From Sphingomonas sp. YR710 (GTDB lineage Bacteria > Pseudomonadota > Alphaproteobacteria > Sphingomonadales > Sphingomonadaceae): 64,000 nt of DNA. Numbering within the stretch: the first letter of the stretch is position 1; each line of letters begins with the position of its first letter. Under the pieces are notes generated by a model, which did not search any database, was not told the origin of the DNA, and worked only from the letters and a program-made list of their open reading frames with translations. This document shows positions 53,981 to 62,395 of the stretch, piece by piece. A program made the translations under genes and the position numbers. The DNA lies in NCBI RefSeq assembly GCF_900101455.1, contig NZ_FMZJ01000002.1, positions 124,001-188,000 of the forward strand, written 5' to 3'.

Positions 53981-54322
53981 GCGTTTGGGCTTGGGCTTGG
54001 AACGCCGGCCGGCCGCTATCGCCGGCTCGGCCCATAAGCGCATCGCATCGGCATCGTCATAGACGTCGCCAGGCGCCCGGCGATAATTCATCGTCTGCGG
54101 GATGCCATCCTTTTCACCATATACGAAGCGATCGGCGCCTTCCGCGTCCCACATCGCATCGCTGACGGCATCGGATTTGAACCAGAGTTCGCCATGCGCT
54201 GTGATGGCGAAAATCGTGCCGTCGCAATAGAGCGTCCTGCCACCCATCATCGCGCGGTGCGTGACCATGCCGATCGGCTCCAGCGCCTCGACCACCCACT
54301 CGGCGAGACCGTCATCGGCCAT
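53972..54322 (-). CDS. TfoX/Sxy N-terminal-domain protein
   Basis: 116 residues with the TfoX N-domain pattern: MGGRTLYCDGTIFAITAHGELWFK near residue 26 and FVYGEKDGIPQTMNYRRAP near 65, ending in a lysine-rich tail (SKPKPKRKK). Full-length Sxy/TfoX regulates competence with CRP, but standalone N-domain proteins like this are widespread and uncharacterised. Its start directly follows the sugE-like gene on the same strand (1-bp gap). Confidence 0.85.
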   Translation of the reverse strand: MADDGLAEWVVEALEPIGMVTHRAMMGGRTLYCDGTIFAITAHGELWFKSDAVSDAMWDAEGADRFVYGEKDGIPQTMNYRRAPGDVYDDADAMRLWAEPAIAAGRRSKPKPKRKK

Positions 54323-54323
54323 A

Positions 54324-54641
54324 TCAGCCCCCCGCCAGCTTGAGCCCGACCACGCACAGGACCACGCCGAAAATCAGGCCGATCCTGATCATCGAGACCG
54401 GCTCCGTAAACCAGCACATGCCGACGATGACCGTACCGATCGCGCCGATCGCCCCCCATACCGCATAGGCCGTGCCCATCGGGATCGACCGGCTCGCAAC
54501 CTCGAGAAGCCCCATCGACAGCGTCACCGACAGCAGGAAGCCACCGGTCCAGGGCAGGTTCCGGAAGCCATCGACGAAGCGCAGACAGGTAGTGAACCCC
54601 ACTTCGAAACAGCCGCCGATGATCAATAATAGCCATGCCAT
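54324..54641 (-). CDS. Small multidrug-resistance family protein, SugE/Gdx type
   Basis: 105 residues with four membrane helices. WLLLIIGGCFEVGFTTCLRF places the essential membrane glutamate (about residue 13), and GTAYAVWGAIGAIGTVIVG near residue 56 is the SMR signature. The overall form is closer to SugE/Gdx (guanidinium exporters) than EmrE, but guanidine riboswitch sequences were not seen upstream. It is followed by the TfoX-like gene. Confidence 0.85.
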   Translation of the reverse strand: MAWLLLIIGGCFEVGFTTCLRFVDGFRNLPWTGGFLLSVTLSMGLLEVASRSIPMGTAYAVWGAIGAIGTVIVGMCWFTEPVSMIRIGLIFGVVLCVVGLKLAGG

Positions 54642-54704
54642 CGATGGTTTTCCCGCCTTTTCACAAGTGATAGCCTGCCCGTCGCCGCTGCGCTAGAAGC
54701 GAGC

Positions 54705-55361
54705 ATGGCTTCCCTTCCCAGGCTCGATCTCGGCCGCCGCGTCGCCCCGCCCCGCTTCATCGCTTTCCTGCTGATCAGCGCGATCGGCTTTGCCGTCGCG
54801 ATCCGTTGGGCTGGCTGGTCGCATGCCGCATTGATCGGATTCGATGCGGGCGCGATCGTCTTCCTGCTCTCCTGTGTGCCGCTGCTCAACAATCCCCCGG
54901 ACAGCATGCGCGACGCCGCAAAGCGCAACGACGCCAACCGCGTCATGCTCCTGGCGCTTACCGGCATCGTGACGAGTGTCGTCCTTGTCGCGATCGCGGT
55001 CGAGCTGGCGCAGAAGGGCAGGGCCCAGCCGCCCATCATCATCCTGGTCATCGTCACACTGCTGCTGGCGTGGCTATTCACCAATATGATCTATGCCCTT
55101 CATTATGCGCACCTGTTCTACAGCCGGAACACGGATGGCACCGCCGATGCGGCCGGGATCGATTTTTCGGGAGAATGCCCCGAACCCGATTATTGGGACT
55201 TCATCTATTTCGCCTTCACCCTGGGCATGACCTTCCAGACTTCCGATACGGCGGTTTCCAGCCCGCGCATCCGCAAGGTCGTCACCGTCCACAGCTTCGC
55301 GGCGTTCGTCTTCAACATCGGCGTGCTGGCCTTCACGATCAACGTGCTGGGCGGCGGCTGA
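54705..55361 (+). CDS. DUF1345 membrane protein
   Basis: A 218-residue protein with about five membrane helices. The family is recognised by the start (PRFIAFLLISAIGF), the WLFTNMIYALHYAHLFYS segment near residue 125 and PDYWDFIYFAFTLGMTFQTSDT near 163. Function unknown. It diverges from the sugE-like gene (63-bp gap) and converges with the EamA gene 3 bp away. Confidence 0.88.
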   Translation: MASLPRLDLGRRVAPPRFIAFLLISAIGFAVAIRWAGWSHAALIGFDAGAIVFLLSCVPLLNNPPDSMRDAAKRNDANRVMLLALTGIVTSVVLVAIAVELAQKGRAQPPIIILVIVTLLLAWLFTNMIYALHYAHLFYSRNTDGTADAAGIDFSGECPEPDYWDFIYFAFTLGMTFQTSDTAVSSPRIRKVVTVHSFAAFVFNIGVLAFTINVLGGG

Positions 55362-55364
55362 TCG

Positions 55365-56270
55365 TCACGCCTGATATTCGGCCGGCAGCACGGGAACCTG
55401 CCCGCGGCGCGACGCCGCGATACAGCCGCCGATGATCAGCGCCGCGCCGATCGCAGTCGTCAGGCGGACATGTTCGCCGAACAGCCAATAGCCGTAGAAG
55501 CTCGCCCACAGGATTGCCGAATATTCGACCGCGGAGAGATAATTGGCCTCCGCCCGCGCATAGGCCCAGGACAGCAGCAGCAGCGAGATGCTGGCCAGCG
55601 CCGCCGCCAATGCGATTCCGGGGAAGTGCACGACATCGGGCACATGCCCGAACCAGGGCGATAGCGAGGCGAGGCAGAGCGCGACGGTGATGTTCTGGAA
55701 CAAGGCCACCTCGAACGGATCGGCAACCTGCGCCTGCCGCCGCATCAGGATGATATTATAGGCATAGCATAAGGCGGACAGCAGGATCGCGATCGCGCCG
55801 ATCCCCGATTCCGGCCCCGGCGGCGCCTGCAACTGGCCCGACAGGATGATCCCCACCCCGGCCAGCCCGCATACCGATCCGACCTTGGCATTGCGCCCGA
55901 TCTGTTCCTTGAGCAGCAGTGCCGCGAGCAGCAAGGCGATCAGCGGCGCGATGAAGGTCAGCGCGATCGCCTGCGCCATCGGCACCCGTGCGAGCCCCCA
56001 GAAGAACAGCCACGCCATCGCCGCCGATACGATGCCGCGCTCGGCATGCAGCTTCAGCGCGGCGCGGGTCGGCCGGCCCGGCCTGCGCAACAGCCACGGC
56101 ACGCCGACAAGGACCACGCCGATGATGCTGCGCCAGAGCAGAGTATCGTAGGTGCCGATCGCCAGACTCACGCTCTTCACGACCGCGTCCATCGTCGAGA
56201 AGAAGGCGATTCCGAGCAAGGCGACCGCGAACGCGACGATTGTGGTGGAGGGAGGGGCCGCGCGCGTCAT
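55365..56270 (-). CDS. EamA-family (DMT) transporter
   Basis: About 301 residues from ATG 56270; the frame extends upstream without hydrophobic sequence. Ten membrane helices in two five-helix EamA repeats are visible (LLGIAFFSTMDAVVKSVSLA first; a second repeat begins around GIGAIAILLSALCYAYN). The family exports or imports metabolites in the inner membrane; the substrate cannot be told. Confidence 0.87.
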   Translation of the reverse strand: MTRAAPPSTTIVAFAVALLGIAFFSTMDAVVKSVSLAIGTYDTLLWRSIIGVVLVGVPWLLRRPGRPTRAALKLHAERGIVSAAMAWLFFWGLARVPMAQAIALTFIAPLIALLLAALLLKEQIGRNAKVGSVCGLAGVGIILSGQLQAPPGPESGIGAIAILLSALCYAYNIILMRRQAQVADPFEVALFQNITVALCLASLSPWFGHVPDVVHFPGIALAAALASISLLLLSWAYARAEANYLSAVEYSAILWASFYGYWLFGEHVRLTTAIGAALIIGGCIAASRRGQVPVLPAEYQA

Positions 56271-56327
56271 GGTCGCTCTCGTAGCGACGGGACGGGCGAT
56301 CGTCACGGGGGAGTTCGGTTTCCCTTC

Positions 56328-56408
56328 CGTCACCCCAGCGAAGGGGTCCATCCCACATCCGTTTCAGGAGAGCCGGTTGGAGGGATGCCATCCTACGCTG
56401 GCATGACG
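56328..56408. repeat. Diverged interspersed inverted repeat, family B
   Basis: CCGTCACCCCAGCGAAGGGG with TCCATCCCA at the left faces GGGATGCCATCCTACGCTGG with CATGACG at the right. It is less perfect than other family-B copies. It lies between the DUF1203 and EamA genes. Confidence 0.6.
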
Positions 56409-56429
56409 AGAGAAGGGAAGAGCAGTGCC

Positions 56430-56897
56430 TCAGCTGCGCTCGATCCGCGCCGCATAGCAGCCGCGCCTGGCAAAATGGGCATGGAGATAGTCCACCGTCA
56501 GATCGCCAAAGAACCTTTCGATCAAAGGCTCCAGATCGGTGCCCGCCACAAGATCCGCATCGATCATCTCCCCGCGCGCGTTGAAGGCCCGCAGCGAGAT
56601 CGGGCGAACCCGCAAAACGTCCGGAATAACGTCGATCAGTTCCACGGCCTGCTCCGCCCCTTCGCGGACGAAGATCGCATGGCTCGCGCGGTAAGGCGTA
56701 TCGGCCGGCTGATGGACATAGTTCAGCAGCAACAAACGCTCGTCCGGCTCGGCGTCCCGCAGCTCGATGCGGTCCGGGAAGCCCGGTTTGGCGTCGGCGA
56801 TATGGCGTTGCACACCCTTCGCCGCGAGCACTGAGTCGGACAGGCCGTAGAGATGCCGGAAGGGGGCGGGGTCGAGCCCCAGGACGCGATAAGCCAT
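56430..56897 (-). CDS. DUF1203 protein
   Basis: About 155 residues from ATG 56897. The family pattern is clear: YRVLGLDPAPFRHLYGLSD at the start, DAKPGFPDRIELRDAEPDER near residue 36, LLLNYVHQPADTPYRASHAI near 57 and an AHFARRGCYAARIE end. The family has no established function. Its start precedes the conserved core by one residue, while the upstream ATG (56927) adds an unrelated leader. Confidence 0.85.
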   Translation of the reverse strand: MAYRVLGLDPAPFRHLYGLSDSVLAAKGVQRHIADAKPGFPDRIELRDAEPDERLLLLNYVHQPADTPYRASHAIFVREGAEQAVELIDVIPDVLRVRPISLRAFNARGEMIDADLVAGTDLEPLIERFFGDLTVDYLHAHFARRGCYAARIERS

Positions 56898-56970
56898 GTT
56901 CGTTCTCCCTGGATAGAGTCCGAACATCGCGGCTTACATCAAGCGCTGCACTCCGCAGCTTGCTTTGAAA

Positions 56971-57936
56971 TCAGTTCGTCGGCATCCGCGGCGTATCGTG
57001 ATCGAGCCGGTCGGACGCCGTCACAATGCTCTGCGGTACGTTCGGGAAGATCCCGTACGGCAAGGGCTTGTGCATCGCCTGCGACCAGCGTTCGAGCCAT
57101 TCATTGCCGTCCGGCCCGACATAATCGTCGGGCATCTTATAGGCCGAATCCTGCATAGCCTTGTCGAGCGACACCACCTTCAGGTCGTTCCGCGCGAGGA
57201 TGCGGGCGAGCGCGCCGATGCTGTCACCATTGAGCCGGCTGGCGTGGAGCAGGAAGACGAAATCGATCTCGCGGCCGAGCAGGGCGACCGAAGCCTTGCG
57301 ATACCAGTCGACGGCCGCCGCGGTATAATCGATATATTGCTGGCGGATGCGCTTCGCCCCGCGCCGATCGCCGCGCTTCAGCGCATCGGCATAAGGCGGA
57401 TCGAACTGCCAGTCCGAATTTTCCATCGTCACCGGCGCGATCCGATAGCCATGTGCCGACAGCCATTGCTCGAAGCCCTGCTTGGCGGCGAGCGTCGGGC
57501 CGGTTTCGAGATAGGGATAGCGATACCAACGCTCGGCCCGACCTCTGGCTGCCAGCAATTTTCCCGTAACATCGTCGCCGCGGGCGACGTCGGCGATATA
57601 GTCGGCGAGCGGCGTATCGTTGAGCGACACGTGCGAATAACTATGATTGCCAAGCTCCATGCCGGCATCGAGCCATTGCTTCAGCATATCGGTGCGCGCC
57701 TGGCGATCGGCCCGTGCGAGCTGGATCTCGTTGACGAAGCCGATCGCCACGAAATGATGCCGGCGCAGGCTGCCGAGCAATTTCTTCGTAGTCTCCTCAC
57801 CCTGTTTGGTCGACGACGCCTTGCCGAAGACCGGCAGATCATCGAAGGTCAGCGCAACTTCGCCGGCCTGAGCCGGCAAAGATACAGAGAGAGCGAGGGC
57901 AGCCAGCGCCCCGATGGCAGCGAAACGGATTCTCAC
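56971..57936 (-). CDS. Secreted polysaccharide deacetylase-family protein
   Basis: 321 residues from GTG 57936, which overlaps the ispG stop (GTGA). A signal peptide lies at about 1-23 ([12 protein letters not shown]). The NodB-like domain shows the catalytic-base motif [10 protein letters not shown] near residue 30, the metal-binding HSYSHVSL near 100 and [10 protein letters not shown] near 137, where the family usually has R-x-[16 protein letters not shown] near 245 holds a late histidine. It likely deacetylates a periplasmic glycan; the substrate is unknown. The long upstream frame to 58449 is a shadow of ispG. Confidence 0.83.
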   Translation of the reverse strand: MRIRFAAIGALAALALSVSLPAQAGEVALTFDDLPVFGKASSTKQGEETTKKLLGSLRRHHFVAIGFVNEIQLARADRQARTDMLKQWLDAGMELGNHSYSHVSLNDTPLADYIADVARGDDVTGKLLAARGRAERWYRYPYLETGPTLAAKQGFEQWLSAHGYRIAPVTMENSDWQFDPPYADALKRGDRRGAKRIRQQYIDYTAAAVDWYRKASVALLGREIDFVFLLHASRLNGDSIGALARILARNDLKVVSLDKAMQDSAYKMPDDYVGPDGNEWLERWSQAMHKPLPYGIFPNVPQSIVTASDRLDHDTPRMPTN

Positions 57937-59054
57937 TCTGCTGCTTGCGCCTGCGATTCCGCTGCCTCGATCGCCGCGGCCTTTTCCTCGACCAGCTTGA
58001 CGATATGCTCGATCATGTCGGCATCCTGCACCGTGTGATCGGTGACGCCCGACAGATAGACCATATGCTTGCCCGCCCCGCCGCCGGTGAGCCCGATATC
58101 GGTTTCGCGCGCCTCGCCGGGGCCGTTGACGACGCAGCCGAGCACCGACAGCGACATCGGCGTGCGGATATGCTGGAGCCGCTCCTCGAGCGCCTGCACC
58201 GTGCGGATCACGTCGAAACCCTGCCGCGCGCAGGACGGGCAGGACACGACACGCACGCCGCGATTGCGGATGCCGAGCGATTTGAGGATCTCGAAACCGA
58301 CCCGCACTTCCTCTTCGGGTTCGGCCGAAAGCGAGACGCGGATCGTGTCGCCGATCCCGGCCCACAGCAGATTGCCCATGCCGATCGATGACTTGACGGT
58401 GCCGCCGATCAGCCCGCCGGCCTCGGTGATGCCAAGATGAAGCGGGCAATCGACCGCATCGGCCAGCGCCATATAGGCTGCCACGGCCAGGAACACATCC
58501 GACGCCTTCACCGCGACCTTATATTCGTGGAAATCGCGATCCTGCAGCAGCTTGATATGATCGAGCGCGCTTTCCACCAAAGCCTCGGGGCAGGGCTCGC
58601 CATATTTTTCGAGCAGATCCTTTTCGAGGCTGCCCGCGTTGACGCCGATCCGGATCGAACAGCCATTGGCCTTGGCGGCGCGCACCACCTCTGCAACGCG
58701 CTCGCTCGATCCGATATTGCCGGGATTGATGCGCAGGCAGGCGGCGCCGGCATCGGCGGCTTCGAGTGCGCGCTTATAGTGGAAATGAATGTCGGCGACG
58801 ATCGGCACCCGCGACGCGCGCACGATCTGCTTGAGCGCGGCGGTCGATTCCTCGTCGGGGCAGGAAACGCGGATGATGTCGACGCCGGCATCCTCGCAGC
58901 GGCGAATCTGGTCGATCGTCGCCTTCGCATCGCTGGTCAGCGTGTTCGTCATCGTCTGGACGGTGACAGGGGCGCCGCCACCCACCGGCACGTTGCCAAC
59001 CATGATCTGGCGCGATTCGCGCCGTGCTATGTCACGCCAGGGTCGAAGGGACAT
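57933..59054 (-). CDS. ispG: (E)-4-hydroxy-3-methylbut-2-enyl-diphosphate synthase
   Basis: 373 residues from ATG 59054, the usual family start ([20 protein letters not shown]). [11 protein letters not shown] near residue 35 and the C-terminal Fe-S ligands in [14 protein letters not shown] (about 267) and [12 protein letters not shown] (about 305) are diagnostic. It performs the penultimate step of the MEP isoprenoid pathway, using a [4Fe-4S] cluster and a reduced flavodoxin or ferredoxin. The frame continues upstream to 59897 as a shadow of the antisense asparaginase gene. Confidence 0.96.
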   Translation of the reverse strand: MSLRPWRDIARRESRQIMVGNVPVGGGAPVTVQTMTNTLTSDAKATIDQIRRCEDAGVDIIRVSCPDEESTAALKQIVRASRVPIVADIHFHYKRALEAADAGAACLRINPGNIGSSERVAEVVRAAKANGCSIRIGVNAGSLEKDLLEKYGEPCPEALVESALDHIKLLQDRDFHEYKVAVKASDVFLAVAAYMALADAVDCPLHLGITEAGGLIGGTVKSSIGMGNLLWAGIGDTIRVSLSAEPEEEVRVGFEILKSLGIRNRGVRVVSCPSCARQGFDVIRTVQALEERLQHIRTPMSLSVLGCVVNGPGEARETDIGLTGGGAGKHMVYLSGVTDHTVQDADMIEHIVKLVEEKAAAIEAAESQAQAAE

Positions 59055-59147
59055 CGGATTCCATTCTGCAGATACAGTTGAGCGCTTTATAGGCCGGCTT
59101 TGCGTCGATATGAAGATGCTGCACCACGGAAGGCCAAAACCCACGAA

Positions 59148-60110
59148 ATGACGGCAAAGCGCGATCATATCATCATATCGCACTGGATCAGCGCACCCGA
59201 TGGCTGGACCCTGCTGATCCACGGCGGCGCCGGCCAGATTCGTCGCGAAGCGACCGATGCAGCCACCGATGCCGGGGTGCGCGACGCGTTGCGCCTTGCG
59301 CTGGAGGCGGGATCGGCGCTGCTCGCCGAGGGCAAATCGGCGCTCGATGCCGTCGAGGCGGCGGTGCGGCTGCTCGAGGACGATCCCTATTTCAACGCGG
59401 GTCGCGGCGCCGTCTTCACCGCCGACGGCGTCAACGAACTCGATGCCGCGATGATGGACGGGGCCACCCGCAGCGCCGGGGCGGTCAGCGCGATCACGCG
59501 CACCCGCAACCCGGTGTCGCTCGCCCGCGCGGTGATGGCGAAGGGCCCCCATGTGATGCTGAGTGGCGCGGGTGCCGATCGCTTCGCCGCCGAACAGGGG
59601 CTCGAACAGGTCGATCCGTCCTGGTTCCGGGTGGAGGAACGCTGGCGCCAGTTCGAGGAAATGCGCGACAGCGGCACGTTCGACGTCGACCTCAAATATG
59701 GCACGGTCGGCGCGGTCGCGCGCGACGTGCAGGGCCATCTTGCCGCCGCGACGTCGACCGGGGGCCTCACCGGCAAGCGCTGGAACCGGATCGGCGATTC
59801 GCCGGTGATCGGCGCGGGTACCTGGGCCGACGATCGCGGGGCGGCGACCTCCTGCACCGGCTCCGGCGAGCATTTCATCCGCGCGGGAGCGGCGCATGAG
59901 ATTTCGAGCCGGGTGCGGCTGGCCGACGAGCCGCTCGGCCTCGCCGCCGATGCGGTGATGGACGATATCGGCTCGTTGGGCGGGACAGGCGGCGTCATCA
60001 GCATCGACGGCAGCGGCGCCGGGGGCTGGTGCTTCAACACGCCCGGCATGTATCGCGGGCTGGCCACCGCCAGCGGTGTGCTTTGCGTAGCCCTTTACGG
60101 AGACGAATGA
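59148..60110 (+). CDS. Isoaspartyl peptidase/L-asparaginase (Ntn hydrolase)
   Basis: 320 residues from ATG 59148. [13 protein letters not shown] near residue 23, [20 protein letters not shown] near 75, and the self-cleavage site [20 protein letters not shown] with the nucleophile threonine near residue 184 match plant-type asparaginases. [21 protein letters not shown] follows. The precursor cleaves before the threonine to give an alpha-beta heterodimer that hydrolyses beta-aspartyl dipeptides and asparagine. Its stop overlaps the nuclease start (ATGA). Confidence 0.92.
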   Translation: MTAKRDHIIISHWISAPDGWTLLIHGGAGQIRREATDAATDAGVRDALRLALEAGSALLAEGKSALDAVEAAVRLLEDDPYFNAGRGAVFTADGVNELDAAMMDGATRSAGAVSAITRTRNPVSLARAVMAKGPHVMLSGAGADRFAAEQGLEQVDPSWFRVEERWRQFEEMRDSGTFDVDLKYGTVGAVARDVQGHLAAATSTGGLTGKRWNRIGDSPVIGAGTWADDRGAATSCTGSGEHFIRAGAAHEISSRVRLADEPLGLAADAVMDDIGSLGGTGGVISIDGSGAGGWCFNTPGMYRGLATASGVLCVALYGDE

Positions 60111-60952
60111 TGATCCGCCTCCTGCTTGCGTTCACTGCCTTGATCGCGGTGTCGAGCCCGGCCGCCGCCTGGTGGGAATATGGCCATGAGAGCGTCGCGA
60201 CGATCGCGATGGCATCGGCGAAGCCATCGACCCAGCGCGCGATCCGCCGCCTGCTCGCGCATGATCGATTACTGGAAACGCCGACCTGCCCGGCCCGCAC
60301 GGTCGAGCAAGCCTCGGTCTGGGCCGATTGCGTCAAGGGCCTCAAGGATCGCTACAGCTACGCCTATAATTGGCATTATCAGAATATCGATATCTGCAAG
60401 CCGTTCGACATCAAGGCCAATTGCCCCGACGGCAATTGCGTATCGCGCCAGATCGAGCGCGACGTGCGGCTGCTCAAGGATCGCAGCCAGCCCGAGCGGG
60501 TACGGATCGAGGCTTTGGTGTTCCTCGTCCATTTCATGGGCGACCTGCACCAGCCCTTGCATGCGGGCGACCGGCATGATCGCGGCGGCAACGACGTGAA
60601 AGCCAATTATGGCGCGATCCCGAATACCAATTTGCACAGCATCTGGGACGGCCTGCTCGCCGACCGGGCGATCTCAACGCCGCCGGGCGGCGCGAAAGGC
60701 ATATTGTCCCAAGTGCCGGTTGCCGATCGCGCCGCGATGGCGAGCGGCACAGTCGAGGACTGGAGCCGCGAAAGCTGGCAGGTCGCGCATGATGCCTATG
60801 CCGCGTTGATCGGCGAGGCGTGCGGGCCGAAGCCGGATGCGCGGCCGACGTTGGACGAGGCGAAGGTGCAGACGCTGATTCCGGTGTTGCGGCTCCAGGT
60901 CGCGCGCGGCGGGCTCAGGCTGGCGCGGTTGCTCGACGAGGCTTTGGGGTGA
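60107..60952 (+). CDS. S1/P1-family nuclease, secreted
   Basis: 281 residues from ATG 60107 (or 60110). The signal peptide ends AAA and maturation would expose an N-terminal tryptophan (WWEYGHESV), which in this family provides the first zinc ligand. [10 protein letters not shown] near residue 85, [20 protein letters not shown] near 143 and NLHSIWD near 182 hold the remaining zinc-binding histidines and aspartates. These trinuclear-zinc enzymes cut single-stranded nucleic acids and 3'-nucleotides outside the cytoplasm, probably for phosphate scavenging. Coupled to the asparaginase gene. Confidence 0.9.
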   Translation: MMIRLLLAFTALIAVSSPAAAWWEYGHESVATIAMASAKPSTQRAIRRLLAHDRLLETPTCPARTVEQASVWADCVKGLKDRYSYAYNWHYQNIDICKPFDIKANCPDGNCVSRQIERDVRLLKDRSQPERVRIEALVFLVHFMGDLHQPLHAGDRHDRGGNDVKANYGAIPNTNLHSIWDGLLADRAISTPPGGAKGILSQVPVADRAAMASGTVEDWSRESWQVAHDAYAALIGEACGPKPDARPTLDEAKVQTLIPVLRLQVARGGLRLARLLDEALG

Positions 60953-60963
60953 TGGGATGCACG

Positions 60964-61092
60964 CAAGTTCCTCCCCGGAACGGGGAGGGGGACCATGCGC
61001 AGCATGGTGGAGGGGCCTCCGCCCTCCGATCGACGCGCAAACCCCACCACCGCCTTCGGCGGTCCCCCTCCCCGTTCCGGGGAGGAATTTAG
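60964..61092. repeat. Interspersed repeat, family A, ending at the exoribonuclease start
   Basis: GTTCCTCCCCGGAACGGGGA at the left and CTCCCCGTTCCGGGGAGGAA with TTTA at the right, with inner hairpins CCATGCGCAGCATGG and CCGCCTTCGGCGG. The right end ends immediately before a GTG start codon, and its own GGAGG (61080-61084) lies 8 bases ahead of that start. Confidence 0.8.
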
Positions 61093-61095
61093 GTG
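61080..61095 (+). promoter_or_regulatory. Repeat-derived ribosome-binding site
   Basis: GGAGG, an 8-base spacer (AATTTAG plus one), then GTG. All of the site except the start codon belongs to the family-A repeat, so the mobile-looking element appears to provide the Shine-Dalgarno sequence of the exoribonuclease gene. Confidence 0.65.
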
Positions 61096-61542
61096 CGCTA
61101 TTTCCTCGATACCGAGTTCAACGGGTTCGGCGGCGAGCTGATCAGCCTGGCTTTGGTGCCCGAATATGGCGACCAGGAATATTATGTCGTGATCCCGCTC
61201 GAAACGCCGGCCGAGCCCTGGGTCGAACGGCATGTGATGCCCTATCTCGAACGCGTGCCGCCGCTGAGCTTCAACCGGCTCGATCGGGTTGCAGCGGCGC
61301 ATGACATCGCCGCTTTTCTGTCGACCGACGACGATCCGGTGATCGTTGCCGACTGGCCCGAGGATATCGCCTTGTTCTGCCGATTGCTGCTGGTCGGCGC
61401 GACCGATATCGTCGACGTGCAATCGATCTGCTTCGAATTCCGCCGCACGCCGGGCTTCAGCACCGCGCGCAACAGCAAGGTGCCGCACAATGCGCTCCAT
61501 GACGCGCGCGCGCTGCGCGATTTCATCCTCGACAACGAATAG
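61093..61542 (+). CDS. DEDDh-type 3'-5' exoribonuclease (Rv2179c-like)
   Basis: 149 residues from GTG 61093. Acidic motifs of the DEDD superfamily are present: RYFLDTEFNG (D and E) near residue 5, VIVADWPEDIALF (D) near 83 and VPHNALHDARALRDF (H and D) near 132. Size and the ISLALVPEYGDQEYYVV segment fit the small Rv2179c-like exoribonucleases, which trim RNA 3' overhangs. The start codon lies directly at the end of a repeat element. Confidence 0.85.
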   Translation: MRYFLDTEFNGFGGELISLALVPEYGDQEYYVVIPLETPAEPWVERHVMPYLERVPPLSFNRLDRVAAAHDIAAFLSTDDDPVIVADWPEDIALFCRLLLVGATDIVDVQSICFEFRRTPGFSTARNSKVPHNALHDARALRDFILDNE

Positions 61543-61588
61543 GCCAATGGTGGACTTCGGGGGCCGGAATCCCTAGATCGCGCGGGCG

Positions 61589-62395
61589 ATGATGGTTCGC
61601 TTTCACAAGATGCATGGTCTCGGCAATGATTTCGTCGTGATCGATGCGCGCGAGGCGCCCGTGGCGATGCCCACGGCGCGCGCCCGTGCGCTCGCCGATC
61701 GCCGGCGCGGCATCGGTTGCGACCAGCTCATCCTGATCGAGCCGTCGACGGTGGCCGATGCCAGGATGCGGATCTTCAATGCCGATGGCAGCGAGGTCGA
61801 AGCCTGCGGCAATGCCACCCGCTGCGTCGTCAGCTTGCTCGGCGGCAGCCCTTCGATCGAGACGCTGGGCGGCGTGCTGAGCGGCGCGAATGACGGCGAT
61901 CTGGTATCGGTCGACATGGGCGAACCGCGCTTCGGCTGGGACGAGATTCCGCTCGCCTTCGCGATGGACACGATGGCTATGCCGGTCGCGTGGGACGAAC
62001 TGGCGTCGCCGATGGCCGTGAATGTCGGCAATCCGCACGTCATCTTCTTCGTGCCCGACACCGATTCGGTCGATCTCGAACGGCTGGGCCCGATCATCGA
62101 AACCGATCCGCTGTTTCCCGCCCGCATCAACGTCAACGTCGCGACGATCGTCGACCGGTCGACGCTGCGGCTGCGCGTGTGGGAACGCGGTGTCGGGGTG
62201 ACCCTCGCCTGCGGGACCGGCGCCTGCGCCACCGCGGTCGCCGCGATCCGCGCCGGCCATGTCGACGGGCCGGTGGCGGTGCATCTGCCCGGCGGTGCGT
62301 TGCGCATCGATTGGGCGCCCGGCGGGCCGATCACCATGTCCGGCCCCGCCACCCATGTCTTCACCGCCGAGGCCGATCTGAGCGCCTTCGGATGA
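61589..62395 (+). CDS. dapF: Diaminopimelate epimerase
   Basis: 268 residues from ATG 61589 (or 61592). MHGLGNDFVVID near residue 8, the first catalytic cysteine in EACGNATRCV near 73 and the second in VTLACGTGACATAVA near 209 are the hallmarks. It converts LL- to meso-diaminopimelate for lysine and peptidoglycan synthesis. Its stop overlaps the ATG used here for mtaB (ATGA at 62392-62395). Confidence 0.96.
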   Translation: MMVRFHKMHGLGNDFVVIDAREAPVAMPTARARALADRRRGIGCDQLILIEPSTVADARMRIFNADGSEVEACGNATRCVVSLLGGSPSIETLGGVLSGANDGDLVSVDMGEPRFGWDEIPLAFAMDTMAMPVAWDELASPMAVNVGNPHVIFFVPDTDSVDLERLGPIIETDPLFPARINVNVATIVDRSTLRLRVWERGVGVTLACGTGACATAVAAIRAGHVDGPVAVHLPGGALRIDWAPGGPITMSGPATHVFTAEADLSAFG

